Shown: positions 29,722-39,747 of the stretch, one piece after another
Position numbering within the stretch: the first letter of the stretch is position 1
How the letters are laid out: the number at the start of each line of letters is the position of its first letter
From: Azonexaceae bacterium s22
Lineage (GTDB): Bacteria; Pseudomonadota; Gammaproteobacteria; Burkholderiales; Rhodocyclaceae
DNA: 64,000 nt
Direction: 5' to 3'
Assembly: GCA_016617495.1 (NCBI GenBank)
Contig: WYCU01000002.1
Span: forward strand, 124,001-188,000
Program-made: the position numbers and the translations under genes
The notes under the pieces: generated by a model
The model's database searches: none
What the model saw: the letters and a program-made list of their open reading frames with translations, nothing else
Told to the model about the DNA's origin: nothing

Positions 29722-30573
29722 ATGCAGTCCCTGTGGATGATCGCCGCCAGCTTCCTGTTTGCCTGCATGGGCGTTTGCGTCAAGCTGGCCGCCGAGACGC
29801 ATTCCGCGGTCGAGATCACCTTTTACCGCAGTTTTATCTCGCTGATCCTGATGTTCGCGCTGGTGCGCCTGCGCGGCGTGCCGCTGGCGACGCCGCACTG
29901 GCGCTGGCAAGTGACCCGCGGCGCCGTGGGCTTTAGCGCCCTGTTTGCCTATTTTTACGCCATCACCCTGCTGCCGCTGGCAACAGCGGTCACGCTCAAC
30001 TACACCTCGGCAATCTTTCTCGCGCTGTATCTCGGCTTCGCCGGCATGCAGATGCGTCGCGGCATGTTGGGGGCCTTGGCGCTGGGATTGGTGGGCGTGG
30101 TGCTGCTGCTCAGGCCGACCCTGCATGCCGATCAGTTGTTCGGCGGGCTCGTCGGGCTGGGATCCGGCGTCCTGGCCGGCATGGCCTATTTCAGTGTGCG
30201 CGAACTCGGTGCACGCGGCGAACCGGAAACGCGCACGGTCTTCTACTTCTCCCTCGTCTCCTCGGTGGGCGCGGCGCTGTGGTTGGTATTCAGCGAAATT
30301 CACCGCGTCGATTGGCGCAGCGGCTCGCTGCTGCTCGGGGTCGCCTGCTTCGCCACGGCCGCGCAACTGGCCATGACACGCGCCTATTCGCGCGGCAAGA
30401 CGCTGATGTCGGCGGCGCTGGCCTACAGCACGGTCATTTTCTCCAGCCTCTTCGGCATGTGGTTCTGGGGCGAAGTCCTCGACACGGCGGCATGGGTTGC
30501 CATCGGCCTGATTATTCTGTCCGGCATCGCCGCCACGCACTTTTCGCGTGCCAGTCCGGTCGAGCAGGATTAA
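29722..30573 (+). CDS. DMT-superfamily (EamA) transporter
   Basis: The 283-residue protein has ten predicted membrane segments in two EamA halves (residues ~3-135 and 145-275), with WMIAASFLFACMGVCVKLAAE, TFYRSFISLILMFAL and FSSLFGMWFWGEVLDTAAWVAIGLIILSG. Members export metabolites or amino acids; the substrate is not predictable here. The ATG at 29722 follows GAGCACCTC. A 159-base non-coding gap before it holds repeat copy 5 and presumably its promoter. Confidence 0.85.
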   Translation: MQSLWMIAASFLFACMGVCVKLAAETHSAVEITFYRSFISLILMFALVRLRGVPLATPHWRWQVTRGAVGFSALFAYFYAITLLPLATAVTLNYTSAIFLALYLGFAGMQMRRGMLGALALGLVGVVLLLRPTLHADQLFGGLVGLGSGVLAGMAYFSVRELGARGEPETRTVFYFSLVSSVGAALWLVFSEIHRVDWRSGSLLLGVACFATAAQLAMTRAYSRGKTLMSAALAYSTVIFSSLFGMWFWGEVLDTAAWVAIGLIILSGIAATHFSRASPVEQD

Positions 30574-30609
30574 ACTTTCTCCAGAACATAACCACAACGG
30601 AGTCCGATC

Positions 30610-30960
30610 ATGATCGTCATCGACCACAAGCCGAATCTCGTTAGCGTTTCCGTTTTTGGCGAATTCACCTTGGCGGATTACAAGGAATTCGAAGAGGTCG
30701 TCAATTACAAGGTTAAGTTCGAGGGGCCGGTGGATCTTTTCTTCGATCTCTCACAAATGGCCGGGCTGACGCTGGATGTGGCCTGGGAAGAAGTCAAATT
30801 CTCCCGCGCCCATGCCAACGATTTCAAACGCGTCGCCGTCGTCACCGACAGCCAGTGGGTGACCTGGAGCGCGTGGATCTCCCAAACCTTCGTCAATGCC
30901 GATGTCGAGGTGTTCGACAACGTCGACGAAGCACGCGCCTGGCTGGGCAACGGCGCCTGA
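30610..30960 (+). CDS. SpoIIAA-like STAS-fold protein
   Basis: The 116-residue soluble protein has the pattern of the PF11964 SpoIIAA-like family: a short beta-start MIVIDHKPNLVSVSVFGEFTLADYKEFEEVV, LFFDLSQMAGLTLDVAWEEVKF, and VAVVTDSQWVTWSAWISQTF. These proteins resemble anti-anti-sigma folds but have mostly unknown roles. It is followed 10 bases later by a rhodanese gene and then a TorD-like chaperone, likely one transcript. Confidence 0.8.
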   Translation: MIVIDHKPNLVSVSVFGEFTLADYKEFEEVVNYKVKFEGPVDLFFDLSQMAGLTLDVAWEEVKFSRAHANDFKRVAVVTDSQWVTWSAWISQTFVNADVEVFDNVDEARAWLGNGA

Positions 30961-30970
30961 AACGCCTGCC

Positions 30971-31810
30971 ATGAGCTACACGACCCTCGTCGATGCGGCC
31001 ACCCTGAGCCGTCATCTGGACGATCCGGCATGGCGGATCGTCGATGTGCGTCACCAGTTGGCCGATGTGGGCTACGGTGAGCGTGCTTATGCCGAAGGGC
31101 ATCTGCCCGGCGCGGTCTTTCTTCATTGCGACCGCGATTTGTCCGGCCCGGTTAGCGGCACCAATGGCCGTCATCCGCTGCCGGATGCCGCCCGCCTGGG
31201 CTCGCGGCTGGGTGAGGTCGGTATCGGCCCGCAGACGCAAGTCGTCGTCTACGACGATTGTCAGGGGATGATTGCCGGCCGCCTGTGGTGGCTTCTGCGT
31301 TGGCTGGGGCACGATGCCGTGGCTGTGCTGGACGGCGGCTTGCAGGCTTGGCAAGTGGCCGGCGGGGCGCTTACATCCGTGGTGCCCGAGGTGGCGCCCA
31401 CGACGTTCCCCGTCGAGGCGCAGGACAGCAAAGTGGATGTCGACTTCGTTCAGACTTTCCTTGAAACCTCGCGCATGCATCTGATCGATGCCCGTAGCGC
31501 GGACCGCTTTCGCGGCGAGAACGAAACCATTGACCCGGTGGGTGGCCACATTCCCGGTGCACTCAACCGTTTCTTCCGCGACAATCTGCGCGAGGATGGG
31601 CGTTTCAAGCCGGCGGCGCAGTTGCGTCAGGAATGGCTGGCGCTGCTCGCCGGGGCGCCGCCCGAGTCGGTTGTCCATCAATGCGGTTCCGGCGTTTCCG
31701 CGTGCCACAACGTGCTGGCCATGGAAATCGCCGGATTGACCGGATCGCGTCTTTACCCCGGCTCCTGGAGCGAATGGTGCGCCGATTGTTCGCGCCCGGT
31801 CGCCCGATGA
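30971..31810 (+). CDS. Thiosulfate/3-mercaptopyruvate sulfurtransferase (two-domain rhodanese)
   Basis: The 279-residue protein has an N-terminal, probably inactive rhodanese domain (VDVRHQLADVGYGERAYAEGHLPGAVF, VVVYDDCQGM) and a C-terminal active domain with the catalytic loop HQCGSGVSACHN, where the Cys takes the sulfur. CGSGVSA resembles the SseA/TST type. It transfers sulfane sulfur to cyanide or thiols. It lies between the SpoIIAA-like and TorD-like genes, suggesting a role in sulfur supply for a cofactor or enzyme, which is inference. Confidence 0.9.
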   Translation: MSYTTLVDAATLSRHLDDPAWRIVDVRHQLADVGYGERAYAEGHLPGAVFLHCDRDLSGPVSGTNGRHPLPDAARLGSRLGEVGIGPQTQVVVYDDCQGMIAGRLWWLLRWLGHDAVAVLDGGLQAWQVAGGALTSVVPEVAPTTFPVEAQDSKVDVDFVQTFLETSRMHLIDARSADRFRGENETIDPVGGHIPGALNRFFRDNLREDGRFKPAAQLRQEWLALLAGAPPESVVHQCGSGVSACHNVLAMEIAGLTGSRLYPGSWSEWCADCSRPVAR

Positions 31811-31844
31811 TCTCTCTTCATTTCAACTACGAAAGCAGTACATC

Positions 31845-32582
31845 ATGACCCCCGAACTCGCTGCCGCGCTGGCGGAAGACCTTGAGCAACTTGTACGCCT
31901 GCATGACCGTGAACTCGATGCGGCGACGCTCTCGGCCCTGAAGGCCGCCGATTTTCCGAACGGTCTGGCGCTGATGCCGCAGTCGGAAATCGCCGCACAA
32001 GCCTACGCCAACATGACTGCCGCTTTGGCCGAATTGCCGGAGCCGCCGACGCAGGCAGCGCTCGATCTGCTGGCGGCCGATTACGCCGCGATTTACCTGA
32101 ACAACACGCTGGGCGCATCGCCCTACGAGTCCGTCTGGCTTGATGACGATCATCTGACCTGCCAGCGGCCCATGTTCGAGTTGCGCGAGATTTATGCCGA
32201 AGCCGGGTTTCGCGCGTCCGACTGGCGCGCACGTTTTGACGACCACATCGCCCTGCAACTGGAGTTTCTCAAGTTCCTGTTTGCATCTGTCGCGGTCGAC
32301 GGCAAAAAAACGGCCAAATTCATCGACGAGCACATTGGCTACTGGCTGCCCGATTTCGCCCAGCGCGTCGCACTGGGCTGCAACACGCCGTTCTATTCCG
32401 CGCTCGCGGAAGTCACCCATGTCTGGCTATTGCGCTTGCGCGAACTGCTCGACGAAATCCACGATTGCCCGATCCCGACCCGCGAAGAAATGACGTTGCG
32501 CATCCAGAAAAAGCTCGCCCTCGACAAGGCCGAGGTCGCGCCAATCCGCTTCATGCCGGGCGCCCAGGGGCCGAGCTGGTAA
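31845..32582 (+). CDS. TorD/DmsD-like molybdoenzyme maturation chaperone
   Basis: The 245-residue all-helical protein has the family motif YLNNTLGASPYESVWLDDDHLT near residue 85 and EFLKFLFASVAVDG later. TorD-type chaperones bind the Tat signal of molybdenum enzymes and help cofactor insertion. No molybdoenzyme is in this window, so it may serve one elsewhere. The gene follows the rhodanese gene by 34 bases with a GAAAGCAG-type ribosome-binding site. A dispersed repeat is inside it. Confidence 0.83.
   Translation: MTPELAAALAEDLEQLVRLHDRELDAATLSALKAADFPNGLALMPQSEIAAQAYANMTAALAELPEPPTQAALDLLAADYAAIYLNNTLGASPYESVWLDDDHLTCQRPMFELREIYAEAGFRASDWRARFDDHIALQLEFLKFLFASVAVDGKKTAKFIDEHIGYWLPDFAQRVALGCNTPFYSALAEVTHVWLLRLRELLDEIHDCPIPTREEMTLRIQKKLALDKAEVAPIRFMPGAQGPSW
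32287..32321 (+). repeat. Dispersed A-tract repeat, copy 6 (inside the TorD-like gene)
   Basis: The plus strand reads CTGTCGCGGTCGAC, then GGC, seven A, CGGCC and AAATTC. It is translated as SVAVDGKKTAKF, nearly the same peptide as the valS copy (CVAVDGEK), because both are read in the same frame. Confidence 0.85.
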
Positions 32583-32587
32583 GCAGC

Positions 32588-33649
32588 TTAAGCGGCGGCG
32601 GGGCTGCCCGCTGTGACCGCCAGCGCCCACGCAACGTGTTCGCGCACCAAGGACGACGGATGGTCGGCGCGTGACTGCAACGCCGCCCGATTCACGGCCG
32701 ACGGGGGGGCATTGCCCAGCGCAACCGCAATATTGCGCAACCAGCGCTCGTGGCCAATGCGGCGGATCGGGCTACCCGCCAGCCGCTCGTTGAACATCGT
32801 TTCGCTCCAGGCAAACAATTCGCTCAGGCTGGCCCGGTCCAGCCCGTGGCGCGGCAGGAATTCCGGATCGCCCAGGCGGGCAAAGCGGTTCCAGGGGCAA
32901 CACGTCTGGCAATCGTCACAGCCGTAGATGCGGTTTCCGATCAGGGGCCGCAATTCCAGCGGAATCGGGCCCGCCAGCTCGATGGTCAGGTAGGAAATAC
33001 AGCGCCGCGCATCGACCCGGTAGGGGGCAACGATGGCTCGCGTCGGGCAGGCATCGATACAGGCCGTGCAGCGGCCACAATGGCTGTCGCCCGGTACATC
33101 CGGCGCCAGGGGGAGGTCGCAATAGATCTCGCCAAGAAATCGCCAGGAACCGTTGCGCGAAAGCAACAGCGTGTGTTTGCCCTGCCAGCCGAGCCCGGCC
33201 TGCGATGCGAAATGCACTTCCATCACCGGCGCGGAGTCGGAAAACACGCGATAGCCGAACGGTGTGACCTGCTCCCCGATGAAATCGGCCAGTTTCTGCA
33301 GACGGCTACGAACGACCTTGTGATAGTCCCGGCCCAGCGCGTAACGGGAAATGATTGCCGTGTCGGCCGCTACCGGAGCCGCCAGCGGCGGCAGATAATC
33401 CAGCGCCGCCGAAATGACCGTCACCGTACCCGCATGCAGGGCCGCGGGCTCGGCGCGCAAAGCGGCGTGCCGGGCCATATAATCCATCTCGCCATGAAAG
33501 CCGGCATCCAGCCAGGCGCGTAGACCGTCCGCCGCGTCGCCGACCGCCGCCCGGGCAAAGCCGATGTCCGAAAAACCCAGCGCGCGGCCCGCCGTGCGAA
33601 TCGCCGCTTTCAAGGCCTCTTCGTCGAATCCGGAGTTCAGATCGTGCAT
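32588..33649 (-). CDS. queG: Epoxyqueuosine reductase QueG
   Basis: This cobalamin and two [4Fe-4S] enzyme makes queuosine from epoxyqueuosine in tRNA. The 353-residue protein has SDSAPVMEVHFASQAGLGWQGKHTLLL and the ferredoxin clusters CGRCTACIDACPTRAI and YGCDDCQTCCPW, then a short HEAT-like C-terminal tail. The ATG at 33649 (MHDLNSGFDEE) was chosen over upstream starts because its N-terminus matches QueG. It overlaps the divergent tsaE start by 6 bases, which puts both start codons within 33644-33649. Confidence 0.95.
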   Translation of the reverse strand: MHDLNSGFDEEALKAAIRTAGRALGFSDIGFARAAVGDAADGLRAWLDAGFHGEMDYMARHAALRAEPAALHAGTVTVISAALDYLPPLAAPVAADTAIISRYALGRDYHKVVRSRLQKLADFIGEQVTPFGYRVFSDSAPVMEVHFASQAGLGWQGKHTLLLSRNGSWRFLGEIYCDLPLAPDVPGDSHCGRCTACIDACPTRAIVAPYRVDARRCISYLTIELAGPIPLELRPLIGNRIYGCDDCQTCCPWNRFARLGDPEFLPRHGLDRASLSELFAWSETMFNERLAGSPIRRIGHERWLRNIAVALGNAPPSAVNRAALQSRADHPSSLVREHVAWALAVTAGSPAAA

Positions 33650-34159
33650 ACCCCCGATGTTACCGCCCTTTTTCCTCTGCCAGACGAGGCCGCCACGCAA
33701 CGCGCTGGCGAGGCCCTGGCGCCTGCAATGGCAGGCGGCTTGGTGATTTACCTTGAAGGCGACCTCGGCACCGGAAAAACCACGCTGGTTCGTGCCCTGG
33801 TCAAAGCCTTGGGCCACACCGGCCCGGTCAAAAGTCCGACCTATTCTCTGGTTGAAGTTTACGTAATTTCGAGCTTATACTTATATCACTTTGATTTTTA
33901 TCGTTTCGAGTCACCTGAGGAGTTTCTCGATGCGGGCCTGGATGAATACTTTCGTGACGATACGGTCTGTCTGGTTGAATGGCCGGAACGCGCTTATGGC
34001 TGCGTTCCGTCGCCAGACGTGCGGCTGCGCCTTCATCATGCAGGTTTCGGGCGTGTCCTCGAAGCCGTGGCAGATACACCGAAAGGGGCGTCATGCCTAA
34101 AAGCGCTTCGCACTCTCCTCGGCGGCGACACCTCCTGCGCGGCGCTGGCGCCACGCTGA
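33644..34159 (+). CDS. tsaE: tRNA threonylcarbamoyladenosine biosynthesis ATPase TsaE
   Basis: The 171-residue protein has the Walker A loop EGDLGTGKTTLVRAL, the SPTYSLVE segment and LYHFDFYRFESPEEFLDAGLDEYF. TsaE works with TsaB and TsaD to modify A37 of ANN-decoding tRNAs. The start is GTG at 33644. The stretch 33850-33910, encoding VYVISSLYLYHFDFYRF, is conspicuously AT-rich against its surroundings, though the peptide is the normal family segment. The 3' end overlaps the amiC start by 67 bases. Confidence 0.93.
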   Translation: MHTPDVTALFPLPDEAATQRAGEALAPAMAGGLVIYLEGDLGTGKTTLVRALVKALGHTGPVKSPTYSLVEVYVISSLYLYHFDFYRFESPEEFLDAGLDEYFRDDTVCLVEWPERAYGCVPSPDVRLRLHHAGFGRVLEAVADTPKGASCLKALRTLLGGDTSCAALAPR

Positions 34160-35481
34160 TCCTGTCGCTTTCGCCGCTGGCGGGCGCGGTAGCCAAGCTG
34201 CCGTCGGTGCTCTCGGTGCGTATCTGGCCGGCGGCTGATTACACGCGCGTGACGCTCGAACACGATGCGCCGCTCAAATTCACCCATTTCATGGTCGAAA
34301 GTCCGGATCGTCTGGTCGTCGACATCGAAGGGGTGGAATTCAACAGCGTGCTCGACAGCCTCGCCCGCAAGGTGGCCACTGACGATCCCTACATCAAGCT
34401 GCTGCGCGCCGGACGCTACAAGCCGGGCGTCGTGCGTCTGGTGATGGAGCTCAAGACCAAGGTGGCCCCGCAAGTTTTCGAACTCAAACCCGCGGGTGAA
34501 TATGGCCATCGTCTGGTCCTCGATGTTTATCCGCTGACGCCGAACGATCCGCTGATGGCGCTGGTGGAAGGGCGCAAGGATGCCGTCGAGCCGCTCAAAC
34601 TCGATGCGGACAGCAAGCCGGAACCGGCGCCAACCCGCAACGAAGCCCCGGCGGATGTGGCCAAACGCCCGGATAGCGCGCAGGACAACCTTGCCAAGCG
34701 TGCCGACAAGGCGCCGGAAGCGCCGGAAATCCGCACCTCGCGCAAGTCCGGGAGGCCGATTGTCGACCGTCTGGTCACTATCACCCTCGACCCCGGGCAT
34801 GGTGGCGAAGACCCGGGTGCGGTCGGTCAACGCGGCACCTTCGAAAAGAACGTGACGCTGGCCGTGGCCAAGCGCCTGAAGACCCGTCTCGACGCCGAGC
34901 CGAACATGCGCGCGGTGCTGACGCGCGATTCCGATTTCTTTGTGCCCTTGCAAATGCGCGTGCAGAAGGCACGCCGCGTTCAATCGGATCTTTTCCTTTC
35001 CATCCATGCGGATGCCTGGGTCAAGCCGGATGCGCGGGGGTCGTCGGTATTCGTGCTTTCCGAGCGCGGTGCCTCCAGCACGCAGGCGCGCTTGCTGGCG
35101 CAAAAGGAAAACGAAGCCGACCTGATCGGTGGCGTGAATCTGAGTGCCAAGGACATGTTCCTGGCGCGCACCTTGCTGGATCTGTCGCAAACCGCGACGA
35201 TCAATGACAGCCTCAAGCTTGGCAAGTATCTTCTGGGCGAGCTCGGGTCGATCAACACCCTGCACAAGAATAACGTCGAGCAGGCCGGCTTTGCGGTGCT
35301 CAAGGCGCCGGATATCCCCTCGGCCCTGATCGAAACCGCGTTCATCTCGAATCCTGAGGAAGAACGGCGTCTCAATGACGATGCCTATCAGGACAAGCTG
35401 GCCGATGCGATCGTGCGCGGTATCCGCCAGTACTTCGCAAAACACCCGCCGGGACCGAAGGCGACGCTGGCCAGCCTGTAA
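34093..35481 (+). CDS. amiC: N-acetylmuramoyl-L-alanine amidase (AmiC type)
   Basis: The 462-residue protein has a Tat-like signal (PRRRHLLRGAGATLILSLSPL), an AMIN domain (~35-155, IWPAADYTRVTLEHDAPLKF), a low-complexity Ala/Lys/Pro linker (~175-235) and an Amidase_3 domain. The Zn ligands and catalytic Glu lie in LDPGHGGEDPGAVG, FLSIHADAW and ALIETAFISNPEEE. It splits peptidoglycan septa during daughter-cell separation. The ATG at 34093 follows GAAAGGGGCG. It overlaps tsaE, a common pairing. Confidence 0.95.
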   Translation: MPKSASHSPRRRHLLRGAGATLILSLSPLAGAVAKLPSVLSVRIWPAADYTRVTLEHDAPLKFTHFMVESPDRLVVDIEGVEFNSVLDSLARKVATDDPYIKLLRAGRYKPGVVRLVMELKTKVAPQVFELKPAGEYGHRLVLDVYPLTPNDPLMALVEGRKDAVEPLKLDADSKPEPAPTRNEAPADVAKRPDSAQDNLAKRADKAPEAPEIRTSRKSGRPIVDRLVTITLDPGHGGEDPGAVGQRGTFEKNVTLAVAKRLKTRLDAEPNMRAVLTRDSDFFVPLQMRVQKARRVQSDLFLSIHADAWVKPDARGSSVFVLSERGASSTQARLLAQKENEADLIGGVNLSAKDMFLARTLLDLSQTATINDSLKLGKYLLGELGSINTLHKNNVEQAGFAVLKAPDIPSALIETAFISNPEEERRLNDDAYQDKLADAIVRGIRQYFAKHPPGPKATLASL

Positions 35482-35548
35482 TCCGGCGCCGGCTTCCTGC
35501 GCGGGGAATGGCTTAAGCCGTTATAATTCCTGATTTTTTGGGCATTCG

Positions 35549-36472
35549 ATGCGCGTATTTCGCGGCTTCTCGCGCCCGGTTCCTGCGCCTACCGCGCTGG
35601 CAATCGGCAATTTCGACGGCGTTCACCTGGGGCATGTGGCTCTGGTGAACCGCTTGAACGAGGTTGCCCAAGCGGCCGGCCTGCCGCCGACCATCCTGAC
35701 CTTCGAACCGCATCCGCGGGAATTTTTCAATCCGGCCTCGGCCCCGGCACGTCTCACCATCCTGCGGGAAAAGCTGGAGTTGCTCTCCCGGGCGGGCGTG
35801 GCGCAAACGGCCATTTGCCGCTTCAATCGCGCCCTGGCTTCGTTGTCCGCCGATGAATTCATCGACCGGGTATTGATCGAAGGCTTGCGCGTCCGCCACG
35901 TGATCGTGGGCGACGATTTTCGTTTCGGCAAAGGCCGCACCGGCGATTTTGCGCTGCTGGAGGCGCGTGGGCGCCAGGCCGGTTTCAGCGTCGAAGCGAT
36001 GGGCAGCGTGGTGGTAGGTGGCGAGCGTGTGTCCAGTTCCGGGGTACGCAAGGCATTGGCCGAGGGCGACATGGCGCATGCGGCGCGCCTGCTCGGGCGC
36101 CCCTACATCATCGACGGGCAGGTGCTGCACGGACAGAAACTCGGTCGCCAAATCGGGTTTGCCACCGCCAACCTGCGCATCAAGCACAATCCACTGCCGA
36201 TGACCGGGGTGTTTGCCGTTCAGGTGGCCGGTCTGGACGATAAGCTGCTGCCGGGCGTGGCCAACCTTGGCGTGCGCCCGACCGTTGGCGGCACGCCGCG
36301 CCCCTTGCTGGAAGTGCATCTTTTCGATTTTTCGCGCGACATTTATGGCGCGCATATTTCGGTTCATTTCGTCGAGAAGCTTCGCGACGAACAACGTTTC
36401 CCCAATTTAGACGCCCTCAAGGCGCAGATCGCGGCCGATGCCGCGGCCGCGCGGGCATTTTTCAAGCTGTGA
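35549..36472 (+). CDS. ribF: Bifunctional riboflavin kinase/FAD synthetase
   Basis: The 307-residue protein makes FMN and then FAD. The FAD-synthetase half has [15 protein letters not shown], the kinase half [27 protein letters not shown] and [13 protein letters not shown]. Both are typical of RibF. The gene starts the ribF-ileS-lspA-fkpB-ispH string, with 7 bases to ileS. Confidence 0.96.
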   Translation: MRVFRGFSRPVPAPTALAIGNFDGVHLGHVALVNRLNEVAQAAGLPPTILTFEPHPREFFNPASAPARLTILREKLELLSRAGVAQTAICRFNRALASLSADEFIDRVLIEGLRVRHVIVGDDFRFGKGRTGDFALLEARGRQAGFSVEAMGSVVVGGERVSSSGVRKALAEGDMAHAARLLGRPYIIDGQVLHGQKLGRQIGFATANLRIKHNPLPMTGVFAVQVAGLDDKLLPGVANLGVRPTVGGTPRPLLEVHLFDFSRDIYGAHISVHFVEKLRDEQRFPNLDALKAQIAADAAAARAFFKL

Positions 36473-36479
36473 GCACGAG

Positions 36480-39278
36480 ATGGCTGACTATAAAGACACG
36501 CTGAATCTTCCCGATACCCCGTTCCCGATGCGCGGTGACCTGCCCAAGCGCGAGCCGCAATGGGTCGCCCAGTGGCAGCAGAAGCAGCTCTACCAACGCA
36601 TCCGCGAGATCAGTGCCGGCCGGCCGCGCTTTGTGCTGCACGACGGCCCCCCGTATGCCAACGGCGATATTCACATCGGACACGCGGTCAACAAGATTCT
36701 CAAGGACATCATCGTCCGCTCCAAGACCCTCTCCGGGTTCGACGCGCCCTATGTGCCGGGCTGGGACTGCCATGGCCTGCCCATCGAGCACCAGATCGAA
36801 AAGCTGCACGGCAAGAACATTCCGGCCGACAAGGTGCGCGCGTTGTGCCGTGCCTACGCGGCGGAACAGGTGGAGCGGCAGAAGAAAGATTTCATTCGCC
36901 TGGGCGTGCTTGGTGAGTGGGATAACCCCTACCTGACGATGAATTTCAAGGCCGAGGCCGAAGAAATTCGCGCGCTGGGCAAGATTCTCGAACAGGGCTA
37001 CCTCTATCAGGGCCTCAAGCCGGTGAATTGGTGTCTCGATTGCGGCTCGGCGCTGGCCGAGGCGGAAGTCGAATACGAAGATAAAACTTCGCCCGCCATT
37101 GATGTCGCTTTCGAGGTGCATTCGAACCATGCAGAACGCGTTGCCGCGGCCTTTGGCCTGAGCCATTTGCGCGGTCCGGCGTTCGCCGTGATCTGGACCA
37201 CCACGCCCTGGACCTTGCCGGCCAACGAGGCAGTCAGCGTGCATCCGGAGCTGACCTACGATCTGATCGAAACCGAAAAAGGTGCGTTGATCCTGGTCCG
37301 CGAGCTGGCTGAAGCGGCGCTCAAGCGTTACGGACTCGAAGGGCGGGTCGTGGGCTCATGCAAGGGCGAGGCGCTGGACCAGACGCTGCTTCGTCACCCC
37401 TTCCAGGATCGCGACGTGGCGATCATCTGCGGCACGCACGTGACGACGGATGCCGGTACCGGCTTGGTGCATACGGCTCCGGCGCATGGCGTGGACGACT
37501 ACAACATCGGCCGCAAGTACGGGCTGCCGGTCAATAACCCGGTGGGCAACGACGGCCGTTTTATTTCCACGGTGCCGGCCCTGTCGGTCGGCGAGCTGGC
37601 CGGCAAGACGGTATGGGAAGCCAACCCGCTGGTGCTGCAGGAACTCGATTGTCGCGGTCGACTGCTCAAAAACGAGAAAATTCAGCACAGCTATCCCCAT
37701 TGCTGGCGCCACAAAACGCCGATCATTTTCCGCGCGACCACGCAATGGTTCATCGGCATGGAAAACCGCAAGAAGGAAAGCGAGCCGACCTTGCGCTGGA
37801 TTGCCGAGCGCGCCGTGGATGAAACCCAATTCTTCCCGGCCTGGGGCCGCGCGCGGCTTGAGGCGATGATGAAGACCCGCCCGGACTGGTGCGTGTCCCG
37901 TCAGCGCAACTGGGGCGTCCCGATTCCGTTCTTCCTGCACAAGGAAACCGGCCAACCGCATCCGCGTACGGCGGAACTCATCGAACAGGTCGCCCAACGT
38001 GTCGAAAAGGCGGGCATCGAGGCGTGGTTCAGTCTCGATGCAGATGAATTGCTGGGCGACGAGGCCGAACAGTACGTGAAGATGAAGGACACGCTGGATG
38101 TCTGGTTTGACTCCGGCACCACGCACTGGCACGTGCTGCGCGGTTCGCATGCCGCGGTGTCGACGCACCCGGCCGATCTCTACCTCGAAGGCTCCGACCA
38201 GCATCGCGGCTGGTTCCAGTCCTCGTTGCTGTCCGGTTGTGCCATCGACGGTCGGGCGCCGTACAAGGCGTTGCTGACGCACGGTTTCGTTGTCGACGGC
38301 AAGGGCCACAAGATGTCCAAGTCTAAGGGCAACGTCATTGCGCCGCAACAGGTCTCGGACAAGATGGGGGCCGACATCCTGCGCCTGTGGACGGCCTCCA
38401 CCGATTACTCCGGCGAGTTGAGCATTTCCGATGAGATCCTCAAGCGCGTGGTCGAGGGCTATCGGCGCATTCGCAACACCTTGCGCTTCCTGCTGGCCAA
38501 CATCTCGGATTTCGATGCGGCCAGCGACATGTTGCCGGTGGGCGATTGGCTGGAAATCGACCGCTACGCGCTGGCGCTGACCCGCGAATTGCAGGAAAAC
38601 TGCCGCGCCGACTACGACCGCTACGAATTCCACCGTGTCGTCCAGGCACTGCAGACCTTCTGTTCCGAGGATCTGGGCGGCTTCTACCTCGATATTCTCA
38701 AGGACCGCCTGTACACCACGGCGCCCAAGTCCGTTGCGCGTCGCTCGGCGCAGTCGGCCCTGTGGCACATCACCCAGGCCTTTGTTCGCCTGCTGGCGCC
38801 GATCACTTCCTTTACCGCCGAAGAGGTCTGGGCCGTGCTGAGCGGCAAGGCGGACGATTCGGTGATGTTCCAGCAATGGCACGATTTGCCGCACCTGGAA
38901 GGCGAGGGCGACTTGCTGTCCAAGTGGGCCGTCGTCCGCGAGGTGCGCAACGATGTGACCAAGGCACTCGAAGCGCAGCGTGAGGCCGGCAAGATCGGCG
39001 CCGCACTGCAGGCCGCTGTGGAAATTCGTTGCAGCGGCGAGAAGCACGCGGCATTGACCTCGCTGGACGACGACCTCAAGTTCGTCTTCATCTGCTCGGC
39101 GACCAGCGTGGTCGAAGATGCGAACGAATCAGTCACGGCCACGCCACTTGCGCACGCCAAGTGCGAGCGCTGCTGGCATGTGCGTGAAGACGTTGGCACC
39201 AATGCCGAGCATCCGGGGCTGTGCGGTCGTTGCGTCAGCAACCTGCATGGCGCGGGCGAGGTTCGCGCCTGTGCCTAA
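36480..39278 (+). CDS. ileS: Isoleucyl-tRNA synthetase
   Basis: The 932-residue class I synthetase has the HIGH motif [20 protein letters not shown] (~58-77), KMSKS as [12 protein letters not shown] (~605) and a C-terminal zinc finger [10 protein letters not shown] with CGRCVSNL. The editing CP1 domain has VWEANPLV and HYPHCWRH-type [16 protein letters not shown]. Repeat copy 7 (37647-37683) encodes [13 protein letters not shown] just before it, in a stretch variable between species. The ATG at 36480 fits the family. The stop overlaps the lspA start by 8 bases. Confidence 0.97.
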   Translation: MADYKDTLNLPDTPFPMRGDLPKREPQWVAQWQQKQLYQRIREISAGRPRFVLHDGPPYANGDIHIGHAVNKILKDIIVRSKTLSGFDAPYVPGWDCHGLPIEHQIEKLHGKNIPADKVRALCRAYAAEQVERQKKDFIRLGVLGEWDNPYLTMNFKAEAEEIRALGKILEQGYLYQGLKPVNWCLDCGSALAEAEVEYEDKTSPAIDVAFEVHSNHAERVAAAFGLSHLRGPAFAVIWTTTPWTLPANEAVSVHPELTYDLIETEKGALILVRELAEAALKRYGLEGRVVGSCKGEALDQTLLRHPFQDRDVAIICGTHVTTDAGTGLVHTAPAHGVDDYNIGRKYGLPVNNPVGNDGRFISTVPALSVGELAGKTVWEANPLVLQELDCRGRLLKNEKIQHSYPHCWRHKTPIIFRATTQWFIGMENRKKESEPTLRWIAERAVDETQFFPAWGRARLEAMMKTRPDWCVSRQRNWGVPIPFFLHKETGQPHPRTAELIEQVAQRVEKAGIEAWFSLDADELLGDEAEQYVKMKDTLDVWFDSGTTHWHVLRGSHAAVSTHPADLYLEGSDQHRGWFQSSLLSGCAIDGRAPYKALLTHGFVVDGKGHKMSKSKGNVIAPQQVSDKMGADILRLWTASTDYSGELSISDEILKRVVEGYRRIRNTLRFLLANISDFDAASDMLPVGDWLEIDRYALALTRELQENCRADYDRYEFHRVVQALQTFCSEDLGGFYLDILKDRLYTTAPKSVARRSAQSALWHITQAFVRLLAPITSFTAEEVWAVLSGKADDSVMFQQWHDLPHLEGEGDLLSKWAVVREVRNDVTKALEAQREAGKIGAALQAAVEIRCSGEKHAALTSLDDDLKFVFICSATSVVEDANESVTATPLAHAKCERCWHVREDVGTNAEHPGLCGRCVSNLHGAGEVRACA
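37647..37683 (+). repeat. Dispersed A-tract repeat, copy 7 (inside ileS)
   Basis: The plus strand reads ATTGTCGCGGTCGAC, then TGCTC, five A, CGAG and AAAATTC. The full core and both tracts are present, but it is translated in another frame from the valS and TorD-gene copies, as [11 protein letters not shown]. Confidence 0.88.
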
Positions 39279-39747
39279 GGCGGCGCATTGGTACACCCTG
39301 GCCGGGATCGTCATCGTTCTCGACCAGATCAGTAAATGGGTGGTGCTCAATCACATCGCCTATGGCGATGTGATCTACGTGGCGCCATTCTGGAACTGGG
39401 TGCTGGCCTGGAATACCGGTGCCGCGTTCAGCTTCCTGGCCGACCAGCCGGGCTGGCAGCGTTGGTTCTTCACGGTGCTGGCGGTGGCCATTTCATTGTG
39501 GATTGCCCTGGAGTTGCGGCGCCATCCGGAGCGCAAGCTGATGTCGTGTGCGCTGGCGCTTGTCATGGGCGGTGCACTGGGCAATGTGATCGACCGCATC
39601 CGCTTCGGCGCGGTAGTCGATTTTGTTCAGTGGCACGCCGCGGGTTACTACTGGCCCGCCTTCAATGTGGCCGATTCGGCCATCACCCTGGGCGCCATTT
39701 TGCTCATTTTTTCGTCGTTTACCGCGACAAACGAGTCCAAATCATGA
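39271..39747 (+). CDS. lspA: Lipoprotein signal peptidase (SPase II)
   Basis: The 158-residue inner-membrane aspartyl protease cleaves prolipoprotein signal peptides. The catalytic region has [15 protein letters not shown] and [11 protein letters not shown], and DQISKWVV is the usual start of the first conserved box. Four membrane segments are visible. The start GTG at 39271 ([12 protein letters not shown]) overlaps the ileS stop. The C-terminus [15 protein letters not shown] is encoded by repeat copy 8. Its TGA stop overlaps the fkpB ATG. Confidence 0.94.
   Translation: MPKAAHWYTLAGIVIVLDQISKWVVLNHIAYGDVIYVAPFWNWVLAWNTGAAFSFLADQPGWQRWFFTVLAVAISLWIALELRRHPERKLMSCALALVMGGALGNVIDRIRFGAVVDFVQWHAAGYYWPAFNVADSAITLGAILLIFSSFTATNESKS
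39696..39732 (-). repeat. Dispersed A-tract repeat, copy 8 (3' end of lspA)
   Basis: The minus strand reads GTTTGTCGCGGTAAAC, then GACG, six A, TGAGC and AAAATGG. The core has two mismatches (TA for CG in GTCGAC), but both tracts fit perfectly. It forms the C-terminal codons of LspA. Confidence 0.72.

Noticed and set aside
35188-35203. ACCGCGACGAT in amiC
   Set aside because: It matches half a core without tracts, so it is likely chance.
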